64,000 nucleotides of DNA, from contig JADMJV010000057.1 of assembly GCA_018780265.1 (NCBI GenBank), positions 1-64,000 on the forward strand, given 5' to 3'. The notes under the pieces were generated by a model. That model searched no databases, was not told where the DNA came from, and saw only the letters and a program-made list of their open reading frames with translations. The number at the start of each line of letters is the position of its first letter. The stretch's first letter is position 1. The position numbers were made by a program, and so were the translations under genes. Origin of the DNA: a bacterium. GTDB taxonomy: Bacteria; Vulcanimicrobiota; Xenobia; Xenobiales; JADMJV01. Below, piece after piece: positions 7,579 through 16,407 of the stretch.

Positions 7579-9135
7579 TCACAGTCCGGGTAGGGTGAAC
7601 CAAAAGGTGGACCCCTCCCCGGCTGTGCTGTCCACGCCGATTTCGCCTCCGTGGGCGTGGATGAGAGCGGCTGTAAGCCAAAGCCCCAATCCAGTGCCAG
7701 AAGCGATGGACCGGTCGCCCACCCTTTCAAAAGCGGCAAAGAGTTTAGGCATGTGCTCGGGAGCGATGCCCACCCCCTGATCGCTTACCGAAAATCGGGT
7801 TCCCTCGCGCTTGATGGTTACCTGGCCGCCATTGGGCGAGTATTTGATGGCGTTGGAGATCAGGTTGCAGAAGACCTGGCGCAACTTGCGCGAGTCGGCC
7901 CGCAAGGGCGGCCCCTGGACCTGGTTGACCACTTGAATTTTGTCCATGCGATCGCGCAGAGCGGCCCTCAGAAATTGGGTCTCCTGGTCCACCAGGAGGG
8001 TCACATCCACGTCTTCCCATTGTACTTCCAGGGGCTTTCCCCCGTCCACCGCGGCGGCATCCAGGTAGGTGCGAATGAGATCGGTGGCCCGGGCGCTGGC
8101 CCCCAGCAAGATGTCGATGATCTGAGCGTGACGCTCGGGCGGTAAGCGGCGCAACAGGCGGCCGCAATTCTCAATGGCCGTCAGCGGGTTCTTCAGATCA
8201 TGGCTGGCGATCTGCAGAAAACTGGCCAGGGCTTCACGGCGACTTTGCTGCTGCTGTTTCTCCAGGGCCTGGCGATTGGCTTCCTGGCGCAGTCGTTCGG
8301 ACGACAATTTGCCCGCCAGTAAGCCCGCCACGGCGCACAGGAACTGGAAATCCACTTCTTTTAGCGGCAGGGGCGAGTCAACGCAGAGAAGACCCAGGAT
8401 CTCCTCGTCGGCCCCGCCCTGCAGGGGGACGTAGACAGCCCCCAGGATACTGCGCATGCGAATGCTGGGGGCATTGGCAACGGCTTCCGGCAAGGCGCCC
8501 GTCAACAGCAGGGCTCGCCCCTGTTCCACGGCGTAGCGAGCCAGACTGGTGCTCACGCCCGCCCTTTGGCCGCACAGAAAGCGCAAGCTACCGTCGCTCT
8601 CGGGCGGCCAGGCCACCACGGCCATCTGGACGGGGACGGCCACGGCTTTGCGTGCTCGATTCAAGGCTTCTGGGATGAACTCAAGGCTGTCTGAGCGCAG
8701 CAGCCCCTCCGTCAGGCTATAGATGGCCGACAGGTAGACTGCATCGGAACTCTGGCCCAGGATCTTGGTCAGGCCGTGGCCTCCCACCTGACCCACCAAA
8801 CTGAGTTCCAGGCCAGGCGGCAGTTCCAGGGTCTTTTCCGCGAGTTGCAGGTTGAAGTTGCCCACCTTCACCTGCAGGTCAGACTTGAGGCGCAGCGGTC
8901 CCTCAATACGTCGTTCGCCCACCCAACTGCCATTGGTCGAGCCGTTGTCTTCGTACCAGGCGCCCTGCTCGTCGGCCCACAGCGACCCGTGGCGCTTGGA
9001 AACCAGCGGGTCGTCGATTTCGATTTCGGCCCCGGAATTGAGCCTCCCCACGGTCACCCGTCGAGCCCCAATTTCAAAAGACTGCGAGCCCCGTTGGGGG
9101 TGCTTTAGTTGGACTTGGAAGCCTGGTTGAGCCAT
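7579..9135 (-). CDS. Soluble sensor histidine kinase with FHA, GAF-like, HisKA and HATPase domains
   Basis: The 518-residue protein has no membrane segment. Residues 1-100 form an FHA domain (VTVGR, SKRHGSL, DNGSTNGSWV) that should bind phosphothreonine peptides. Residues of about 130-280 look like a GAF domain. The HisKA H-box SHDLKNPLTAIEN has its phospho-accepting histidine at 312. The HATPase_c domain shows NLISNAIKYSPNGG, DQGVGIAP and GTGLGLWL. No response regulator is adjacent. It lies 42 bases downstream of the alpha-2-macroglobulin gene on the same strand and may be cotranscribed. The FHA domain suggests input from a Ser/Thr kinase; one lies at 23.6 kb. Confidence 0.92.
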   Translation of the reverse strand: MAQPGFQVQLKHPQRGSQSFEIGARRVTVGRLNSGAEIEIDDPLVSKRHGSLWADEQGAWYEDNGSTNGSWVGERRIEGPLRLKSDLQVKVGNFNLQLAEKTLELPPGLELSLVGQVGGHGLTKILGQSSDAVYLSAIYSLTEGLLRSDSLEFIPEALNRARKAVAVPVQMAVVAWPPESDGSLRFLCGQRAGVSTSLARYAVEQGRALLLTGALPEAVANAPSIRMRSILGAVYVPLQGGADEEILGLLCVDSPLPLKEVDFQFLCAVAGLLAGKLSSERLRQEANRQALEKQQQQSRREALASFLQIASHDLKNPLTAIENCGRLLRRLPPERHAQIIDILLGASARATDLIRTYLDAAAVDGGKPLEVQWEDVDVTLLVDQETQFLRAALRDRMDKIQVVNQVQGPPLRADSRKLRQVFCNLISNAIKYSPNGGQVTIKREGTRFSVSDQGVGIAPEHMPKLFAAFERVGDRSIASGTGLGLWLTAALIHAHGGEIGVDSTAGEGSTFWFTLPGL

Positions 9136-9177
9136 GGCCGCCGCTTCGCGGGCTTGTCTGGGGGTCCTACCGCCGGG

Positions 9178-12100
9178 TCACTCCACGATCACGCGATCGC
9201 TGGCCGAGCGACCAAACGTCTCCGGGTGATACATCTCTTCGGCCTTGGCGGGCGGTACCACAAAGTTGCCGGGGGTGGTGGCTCGGGCAAAATAGGTGTA
9301 TTCGTGAACCCCGTAGTAGACCCACTGGCTGAAGGCCTCCACGCGCTCGTCACGCAGATTCTCGTGCTCGTACCACCAGGGATTCCACCACCAGCGCGTG
9401 CGGCCGCCGCGGGCCGTCGGCATGGGCCGCACCGGTTCGGTGCCCCGCAAGGCCGGGTTAAGGGCCTCCAGTCCGGCGGGCAGCGGGTCGACCAGGGCCA
9501 CGTGGTAGCGCATGGTGGGGCAAACCATAGTGACCGTGACTTTTACTTTGGAACCGGATTTGATGCGCCAACTGCCGTCCTCTTTGTGGGATACATCGCG
9601 GTTATCATCGACGGCCTCGTAGCGCCGTTCCACGCTAAAGCCTCGCTCCAGGGGAGGGAGTTGCAGATGGGTGGGGGCGTATTTCATGCCCAACCGATAG
9701 TAGAGCCTTCCCGCGCCTTCTTTGGTCACGAGCAGGTCCTGTCGACCTTGCAATTGGTCCATGGGAACCCGCAACTCTTTGCTATCGGCGCTGCGACCCT
9801 TAAAGGTTTGCTGCCCGGCAAAGCGGTCGCCCAACCAGACGCGGGCCACGAAGTCGGGGGTGACCTTCTCAAATTTCTCAAAATACTCTTGAAGAGCCAG
9901 CAACACGAAGCAGTTCTCCTGGGTATTGGCCCAGCGCCCGGCCACACGGTGGTCGAGCAGGCCGCGCACCAGCTTGGGCAGCAGATCCGAGGTAGGGGAG
10001 TCCTCGATCAGAGCCTCCAGCAGGATGGCATCGTCGCGATGGTCGGAAGCCAGAATCAGGTAACTTCCGTCTTCATAGTTGGACGTAAATTGGGCCGTAG
10101 ACGCGCTCTCGCTGACCCGGTTGTTGAGGTGTCGTCGGATGGCCACGGCCAGGTCGTCTTTGGACAGTGTGGGTAGCAACCAGCCCAGGCACTCAAAGGG
10201 GGTCTTTTCGACTCCTCCGAAATCCTGGATCAGCTTGCGGGCCTTGGCCAAATCCGCTTTGCCTGCCTTGTGCAGCACATAGAGCGCGTAGGCGCGCAGG
10301 TGGCGTTTGGTCCATTCCGAGTATTCGCCGGGTATGTGACTCTCGATGTTGGACGTAAACTGAAGGGCGCGGTCATAACTGGAGTCCGCCACACTGTGTC
10401 CAGCCTTGCGCAGGCGCACCAGGGCGTGGCTGACGTGCAGGCTCACGTAGGGGACCGAGGGTTTGTCTCTCTTCCAGTAGTCCCAGCCGCCATCGTAGTT
10501 TTGCATGCCTTCGAGCTTCTTGATGTCGGCCGCCAGGGAGGCTTTCAGCGCGGCCTCGCCGGGCATGCCGGGGGCTTCAAAAGCTCGCAGCACGGGGGCC
10601 AGGGCCACCGTAGAGAGCACCCTGGAGGAGACTTGCTCGGCACATTCATACGGGTAGCTGCGTAGATACAAGAAGGCGTCGGTCAGTTCGGCCAGTGCGG
10701 TGCTGCTGGTGCTTACTTCCAGCCCTCCAAATTGGCGAAAGACATCGGGTGGTGGGGATACGGGCTGAGCAATAGCGCCCTGGTCGATCACGCCATAGGT
10801 GGCAAAGGCCTCGGTGGTCGCCGGCGTCCACACGGGAAAGTCCAGTTGGGCGGCATCGCTGAAATCGCCGCTGCTCACGGCAACCTGAAAACGGGCCGTG
10901 CCGGCTGACTCGGCTGTAACAGGAAAGCGTACCTCGACCCGATCATTGGCTGGGACCGACAGGGATACACCAGCCTTGGACGGATCGAGTTTTAGGTTGC
11001 TGGTACGGCAGGCCAGTTCGACGGGCAAAGGCTTGTCGGTCTGGTTCTGGATGACCACCGGTAGTTCACAGCGGTCTCCAAAATTGAGAAAACGCGGCGG
11101 CGACGGGCGCACCATCAGGGGCTGTTGGGCTACCAGCGAAGATTGGCCTTTGCCAAATTGCTTATCACTCGACACGGCCAGGGCTACCACTCGATAACGG
11201 GTGAGGTTGTCGGGCAGTTTAAAGGGCAGCTTGATGCGACCCTCGCGGTCGGTTTTGGCGGCCGGCACGTAATAGGCCAGCGCCGAGAAATCCTTGCGCA
11301 TGCGGATGGGCGTTTCGCGCCTGACTTTCCCCTTTTTCTCCTCGTCCTTGAAGCGACCGTCCATTTTTCCGGCGCTCCTCTCGCGCGTGCTGACATCAAG
11401 ACCTGCGGCTAGATTGCCCACTCCATCATCCGCCTCGCTGGGCACGGCCATGGCCGCCGGTTTGGCGGCCTGCATCGGGGGGGGAGGAGGGGCCGGCAGT
11501 TCGCCAGGCATGGCCAGTTCTATCCAGCTGCGCACGCCGTAGTGAGCCACTTCGGCGGCGCGCTGACTGTAAAACAGGTCCCATGGATTGGCATAGTCAC
11601 CGCCGATCAAGGCCAGCACCGACTCATCGACCACCAGCAGGGCAACCTCGCCATCGGCCACGGCCTTGCCCGAGGCGTCTTTGAGCACCACCTCCAACTG
11701 GTTTTGGGAGCCGGGAGCGGCTTTGGGGCTGTGCGGCCTGACCTCTACGTTGAGTTCTCGGCTTTTGGCCGAGATGGCCAGATTGAGACCGCCCTGGGCC
11801 TGGGCCGGTCGGGGAGGGGCGCCCGCCACCGGGTTGCCGTCCCCATCGGCGCGTGGCTCTTTGCCGACCACATCCACGGTGAGGTGGAGATTGGGCAGGA
11901 AAGCTTCCTCTAAAGGCACTTTGAGGGTGGCGCTGCCGCTGCTCAAATCCAAGAACTGATGAGAAACGATCCCGTGGCGCTCCAGGGTCACCAAGCCCTG
12001 GGCTTCCGTAAAGGGAGATTGGACCAGGATTTCAGCCACCTCGTCAGGCTCGTAAGCCGGCTTGTTGGGAATCAGCGTCAATTGTTGCATTTCCACGTCT

Positions 12101-15045
12101 CGTTTGGGCGGCTGCTTGCCGCCGGCCACCCACGAGGTCATCTGGCTCTGGTTGCTGCGATTGGAGTCGTCGGATACAGTCGCTTCCACCTGATAGGTGC
12201 CGCCTTCGCTGGTAGGCACGCTGACGTGGATGGGAGTGGCGGCCGAGGTCAGGCGCTGGGAGTAGACCTCTTTTTTGCTGGTGCGGTAGTCGGAGTCAGA
12301 ATACTCCCAACTGTAGCGGTAGACTTTGAAGTCGATCTCGCGGCCGGCCACGGCCTTGCCGTCGAGGTTGGTGACGATCAGCTCGTAGTCGAGAGGTTTG
12401 CCGGCATCCACAAAGGTGCGTTTGGCTTTGATGCCCACATAGTGGCTGGCCGGATGGACCAGCATGGTGGCTGTGCTGCTCCAGGCCTGGCGGTTGACGT
12501 CTGCCACGGTGGCCGTGGCCGACACCGAGTGGGGACGGGGCGGACTGACCGAGAGGAAGTTTAAGTCCAGGCTGTCTTTGCCGCGCGAGTCGGTGCGCCC
12601 GCTGAAGGTCTTGGTGCTGGCGCGGGCGGCGGGGGCGCCCCGGTCCCACCAGCAAAAACAATTGAACCACGGGGTCCAACTCCCAAAACTGAATCCTGGC
12701 CAGTGGGGCGGGCTGTAGTTGGTGGGAGTGCCGGTCACGGTCCATTGCACGGGCGCGTCTTTGAGGCCACCACCGGCGTAGTATTTGGCTTCCACGGCCA
12801 GCGAGCCCTGACCGCCTACCAGCACGGAACCGCTGCTGGCTTGGGCCGATACCTCGAATTCTGGGCGTCGGAATTCTTGCACCTCAAATCGATGTTGGTG
12901 ACTGGAACTGTCACTGGTTAACTGGATTCGGGCCGAGCCCAAATTGAAATTCTTGGGCAAGGCCACCGTGAAGTCAAACCCGCCCAACTGCCCAACGCTG
13001 GCCTTGCCCTTGCTGATTTCGTTGTTACGGGAGTCATAGAGCACATAGTTGACGGTTCGGTCGCTGCTGGCCTGCAGATCGCCCTTGGGCTGGTGAATCT
13101 GACGTCGTAGCCAACCTTTGACGGATACCGTCTCGCCCGGCTTATATAGTTTGCGGTCGTCGGTTACGTACCAGAGAGTCTGGTCGCTGCTGCGGCCCGG
13201 ATTGAACGAACTGGCGGAGTAATCACTGTGGCGGGGCACAAACAGGCTGTCGTTTTGGTGACTGATCAGCAGGCCGCCCTCGTCGTTGCCCCACTTGAGG
13301 GTGGCCAGACCGTCGCTGCCGGTTTCGCCCTGGGCGGGTCCGCCCACAAACCGGACGCGAGCCCCAGCGACGGGCTTGCCATCAGCCAATTGATTGACCC
13401 AAACCAGCAATTTGTCGCCATCGGCGGCCAGGTTGGCCCCTAACTTGCTGCGCTGGACCCATCCGTAGTAGGTGCGGTAGCGTTTTTGGCCCTCCTCCAG
13501 CTCGGGAGGAACCACCTGCACCAGCAGTTGACTGCTCTCCCCAAAGGCCTTGCTGAGGTCCAGGGTGACTTGCTCGATTTCGTCCTCCACCTTGGCGGCG
13601 TCGATCTCTTGCTCCATGATGACCTCGCCGGGCAGTTGGAACTTGTCCTGGTCATAGCGGTGGTTGAGGGCCTCGTGGTAGGCCTTCCAGTCCTCCGGCT
13701 TGACGGCGCGCACGGTTACCGACAGTTTCTTGTGATTGACCACGGTAAAGTTCAGTTGAGGTGAACCGGCCGGGTCGAGGAGCACAAATCTCTTGCGAGG
13801 CGGCACGAACATGGCCGGGGCGCCTCCCATTTGGAACTCCAAGGGAGGAGTGGGGCCGAGCTTCTGATCAAAAGTGTCGCGCAAACTGGCCGGCACCGTG
13901 ACGGTGTATTTGGTATGTCCTTTGGTGCGGCCGTGAATCCAAAGGTTGTCGCCCCTCACTACCGCTCGCATGCCGGGCAGTTCGGGGGTTACGCTCACCA
14001 GCAGCGGCTGCCCGGGGGCCAGCGGGTTGTTAAAAGACACCCACAAAGGAGAGCCGGGGGCCTGATTTTGTGAGGATTGGCCGTCGATGGCCAGCGGAAA
14101 GTAGGTGGAGAAATTGAACGACTGAACGGCAGTTGTGGTGCGCGGTCCCTCCAGCGAGGGTGTGCCCGCCGGGATCTTCAGCGAGAAGTGGGTTCCCGCT
14201 GGGAGCGGTTGGTCTGCCACTACGGCCACCCAGCGCTCCGGTTCGGCGGCTTTGGACAAGGCCCGGACACGCTCATCTCGAACGATTTCCTCGGCGTTGG
14301 CTCGGCGCAAAGGGATGCGCTGGTTGCCTCCAGACAATTCTAGCAGGGAGGCCACTTTGTCAACGTCGATGCGCTGATCAAAGGCCACAAAGAGCACCGG
14401 CCGCAGAGCGATGCCGTTACCCGTAGGATAACTCTGCTTGAGCCTGGGAGCGGGTGTGCCAAAGGTCCAGCTTACAGGTTTGGCCGCCTCTACTTCGGCC
14501 TTGAACTCGGTGGCCATGGGCAGGCGGGTTTTGGGCTTAAAAACCAGGGTTTGGGTGCCCACCCAGCGCCATTCTCCAGGGACCTCAGGACTGAGTCGCA
14601 CGGGCACCGACTTGGGGACGGCGGTGGAAGATAAGTCCACCATCGGTTGGTTGAAGGTTACACTCAGTTGTGGAGCCAGTTCCACTTCGCCCTCGGGGGC
14701 ATAACGTAGAACTTCGACAGGCTTTTTGTCGATGGCGGGCGGATTCAGGTTTTGGGCGGGCGGGAAGGCCTGGGGTATGCGTTTACCGGTTTTGGGGGCT
14801 GGCAGCGAACCCTCGCGCAAGGCAAAATCTACTCGATCCTCCGGTTGAGCCTTGAGGGGAGTCAGTCGGGATAGCAACTGTTTGAGGTCGGTCAGACTGA
14901 GGGGAACGGTGCGGGCACTGGGATTGGCCACAGGCCTGACACTGCTGGCGGAGGTGGCTTGCTCAAACTGCAGGCCGGGCGGTTCGGCCAGGGCTGGGGC
15001 CGACAGCAGGCACAGGCCTGACAGTAAGGTGTTGAGACGTTTCAT
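9178..15045 (-). CDS. Secreted thioester alpha-2-macroglobulin family protein
   Basis: This is a 1955-residue protein. I chose the ATG at 15045 because it begins a signal peptide (MKRLNTLLSGLCLLSAPALA) and has GGGGAG about eight bases upstream; the longer frame crosses the divergent gene. Several macroglobulin (MG) beta domains fill the first 1100 residues. A bait-like low-complexity stretch rich in Pro and Ala lies near 1180-1240, followed by the A2M core (RMRKDFSALAYYVPAAKTD). The thioester motif CAEQ is at 1468-1471, and alpha-toroid signatures such as GGWDYW follow. Bacterial A2Ms trap proteases covalently in the envelope. No PBP1C gene is adjacent, unlike in many proteobacteria, and no lipobox cysteine follows the signal peptide. 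Confidence 0.93.
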   Translation of the reverse strand: MKRLNTLLSGLCLLSAPALAEPPGLQFEQATSASSVRPVANPSARTVPLSLTDLKQLLSRLTPLKAQPEDRVDFALREGSLPAPKTGKRIPQAFPPAQNLNPPAIDKKPVEVLRYAPEGEVELAPQLSVTFNQPMVDLSSTAVPKSVPVRLSPEVPGEWRWVGTQTLVFKPKTRLPMATEFKAEVEAAKPVSWTFGTPAPRLKQSYPTGNGIALRPVLFVAFDQRIDVDKVASLLELSGGNQRIPLRRANAEEIVRDERVRALSKAAEPERWVAVVADQPLPAGTHFSLKIPAGTPSLEGPRTTTAVQSFNFSTYFPLAIDGQSSQNQAPGSPLWVSFNNPLAPGQPLLVSVTPELPGMRAVVRGDNLWIHGRTKGHTKYTVTVPASLRDTFDQKLGPTPPLEFQMGGAPAMFVPPRKRFVLLDPAGSPQLNFTVVNHKKLSVTVRAVKPEDWKAYHEALNHRYDQDKFQLPGEVIMEQEIDAAKVEDEIEQVTLDLSKAFGESSQLLVQVVPPELEEGQKRYRTYYGWVQRSKLGANLAADGDKLLVWVNQLADGKPVAGARVRFVGGPAQGETGSDGLATLKWGNDEGGLLISHQNDSLFVPRHSDYSASSFNPGRSSDQTLWYVTDDRKLYKPGETVSVKGWLRRQIHQPKGDLQASSDRTVNYVLYDSRNNEISKGKASVGQLGGFDFTVALPKNFNLGSARIQLTSDSSSHQHRFEVQEFRRPEFEVSAQASSGSVLVGGQGSLAVEAKYYAGGGLKDAPVQWTVTGTPTNYSPPHWPGFSFGSWTPWFNCFCWWDRGAPAARASTKTFSGRTDSRGKDSLDLNFLSVSPPRPHSVSATATVADVNRQAWSSTATMLVHPASHYVGIKAKRTFVDAGKPLDYELIVTNLDGKAVAGREIDFKVYRYSWEYSDSDYRTSKKEVYSQRLTSAATPIHVSVPTSEGGTYQVEATVSDDSNRSNQSQMTSWVAGGKQPPKRDVEMQQLTLIPNKPAYEPDEVAEILVQSPFTEAQGLVTLERHGIVSHQFLDLSSGSATLKVPLEEAFLPNLHLTVDVVGKEPRADGDGNPVAGAPPRPAQAQGGLNLAISAKSRELNVEVRPHSPKAAPGSQNQLEVVLKDASGKAVADGEVALLVVDESVLALIGGDYANPWDLFYSQRAAEVAHYGVRSWIELAMPGELPAPPPPPMQAAKPAAMAVPSEADDGVGNLAAGLDVSTRERSAGKMDGRFKDEEKKGKVRRETPIRMRKDFSALAYYVPAAKTDREGRIKLPFKLPDNLTRYRVVALAVSSDKQFGKGQSSLVAQQPLMVRPSPPRFLNFGDRCELPVVIQNQTDKPLPVELACRTSNLKLDPSKAGVSLSVPANDRVEVRFPVTAESAGTARFQVAVSSGDFSDAAQLDFPVWTPATTEAFATYGVIDQGAIAQPVSPPPDVFRQFGGLEVSTSSTALAELTDAFLYLRSYPYECAEQVSSRVLSTVALAPVLRAFEAPGMPGEAALKASLAADIKKLEGMQNYDGGWDYWKRDKPSVPYVSLHVSHALVRLRKAGHSVADSSYDRALQFTSNIESHIPGEYSEWTKRHLRAYALYVLHKAGKADLAKARKLIQDFGGVEKTPFECLGWLLPTLSKDDLAVAIRRHLNNRVSESASTAQFTSNYEDGSYLILASDHRDDAILLEALIEDSPTSDLLPKLVRGLLDHRVAGRWANTQENCFVLLALQEYFEKFEKVTPDFVARVWLGDRFAGQQTFKGRSADSKELRVPMDQLQGRQDLLVTKEGAGRLYYRLGMKYAPTHLQLPPLERGFSVERRYEAVDDNRDVSHKEDGSWRIKSGSKVKVTVTMVCPTMRYHVALVDPLPAGLEALNPALRGTEPVRPMPTARGGRTRWWWNPWWYEHENLRDERVEAFSQWVYYGVHEYTYFARATTPGNFVVPPAKAEEMYHPETFGRSASDRVIVE

Positions 15046-15148
15046 AGTGGTTCTCCCCGCGACGCATAGAATGCCTGGCAGTGTCGCAGCCAGCCCGAGC
15101 TTGTTCCCTCCCGGGGGATTTTCTCCCGGCGATCCCAAAAGGAGCCCC

Positions 15149-15715
15149 ATGAACAATCGATACTTCCTGATGCGCCACGGCGAAAGCGAGGCCAATGTGG
15201 CCGATCTGATTATCAGCTACCCGGAGACGGGCTGTAAGCGTTACGGATTGAGCAAACGGGGCCGGCAGCAGGTGCGCCTCTCGGCGCTGGAGAGCGGTCT
15301 GGATTCGGATACGCTGATACTCTCGTCGGATTTTTTGCGGGCCCGTGAAACCGCCCAGATCGCTGCCGAGGTCCTGGCCTGCCGACCACCGGCCACGGAA
15401 GAGAGGCTACGTGAGCGTTTTTTTGGCCAACTGGAAGGGTCTTCCTCGGCCAACTATGAGCAGGTGTGGGCTCAGGACGAAATCGATCCCGGCGCCCCGT
15501 TGTTAGGGGCGGAGCCGGCCGACGCGGTTATGGAACGAATGGGCGCCGTGATTGAGCATTTGGAAGTGGTCGATGTGGGGCAGACCATCCTGTTGGTCTC
15601 GCATGGTGACCCTCTGCGCTTTTTGCAACTGTGGGCGGCGGGCCGTCAGGCACAGCAGCATCAGTCGCTGCCGCACTTTGCACCGGCCGAAATTCGGCCT
15701 TTAGGGCCAGAGTAG
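15149..15715 (+). CDS. Histidine phosphatase family protein (phosphoglycerate mutase-like)
   Basis: This 188-residue protein has the RHGE catalytic motif at its N terminus (FLMRHGESEAN), SSDFLRARETA in the middle, the acidic RERFFGQLEG segment, and the second histidine in LLVSHGDPLRFL. It therefore has the full catalytic set of the histidine phosphatase superfamily. Substrates vary widely in this family, from sugar phosphates to cobalamin precursors or protein phosphates, and the sequence does not settle it. The start at 15149 follows AGGAG. It is divergent from the A2M gene, with 103 bases between the two starts. Confidence 0.88.
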   Translation: MNNRYFLMRHGESEANVADLIISYPETGCKRYGLSKRGRQQVRLSALESGLDSDTLILSSDFLRARETAQIAAEVLACRPPATEERLRERFFGQLEGSSSANYEQVWAQDEIDPGAPLLGAEPADAVMERMGAVIEHLEVVDVGQTILLVSHGDPLRFLQLWAAGRQAQQHQSLPHFAPAEIRPLGPE

Positions 15716-15753
15716 GGCAGGCCTGGCCTGTTGAGAGGCGCAATGGAGGCATC

Positions 15754-16407
15754 ATGAGTAAGAAGCGCGCGCGGGAAATCTTGTCGAGACTGGCCCACAG
15801 CATACCCCATCCGGCCGTTGAGTTGCGCCATAACAACGCCTACGAATTGCTGATCGCAACCATACTGTCGGCCCAATGCACCGATGAGCGGGTCAACCAG
15901 GTCACTCCGGTGCTCTTTGAGCGTTGGCCCGAACCGGCCTTACTGGACGCGGCTGCTCGCGAGGAAGTGGAGGAGGTGATCCGCTCTACCGGATTTTATC
16001 GCAACAAGGCTCGCTCCATTCAGGAGTGCAGTCATCATCTGGTCCAACGTTTCGGGGGCCAGGTTCCCTCAAAAATGGCCGATTTGGTCAGTTTGCCGGG
16101 GGTGGGGCGTAAAACGGCCAACTTGATTTTGGGGGAGTGCTTTGGGGTGCCAGGTGTGATTGTTGATACCCATGTGCTGCGAGTTTCGGCTCGACTCGGT
16201 TTGACCCGGGCGGAGCAGGCCGAATCGGTCGAGAGCGATCTGCAAAAGCTCATTCCCAAGAAGGACTGGACCCTTGGCTCTTCACGCCTGTTGTTGCACG
16301 GTCGTTACGTGTGTCTGGCCAAGAAGCCTCGCTGCAGCGAATGTTGTCTGGCCAGTGTGTGCAGCTTTGGGGGGAAAATAGACCTCGTGGCGAACTCTGA
16401 CGGGTGA
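15754..16407 (+). CDS. nth: Endonuclease III, DNA glycosylase/AP lyase
   Basis: The 217-residue protein shows LIATILSAQCTDERVNQVTP, the helix-hairpin-helix LPGVGRKTANLIL with the catalytic lysine, and VDTHVLRVSARLGL with the catalytic aspartate. It ends with the [4Fe-4S] ligand spacing C-X6-C-X2-C-X5-C in CLAKKPRCSECCLASVC. It removes oxidised pyrimidines from DNA and cuts the abasic site. Length matches the family. The stop overlaps the GTG start of the next gene (GTGA), so the two are translationally coupled. Confidence 0.96.
   Translation: MSKKRAREILSRLAHSIPHPAVELRHNNAYELLIATILSAQCTDERVNQVTPVLFERWPEPALLDAAAREEVEEVIRSTGFYRNKARSIQECSHHLVQRFGGQVPSKMADLVSLPGVGRKTANLILGECFGVPGVIVDTHVLRVSARLGLTRAEQAESVESDLQKLIPKKDWTLGSSRLLLHGRYVCLAKKPRCSECCLASVCSFGGKIDLVANSDG

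Noticed and set aside
7579..7581. Selenocysteine at the kinase TGA
   Set aside because: The domain ends naturally at this point, no hairpin of SECIS type is evident just after it, and the tail matches a repeat element.
9109..10176. A 355-codon plus-strand frame opposite the A2M gene end
   Set aside because: It lies antisense to the A2M thioester half, has no ribosome binding site and shows no known motif.
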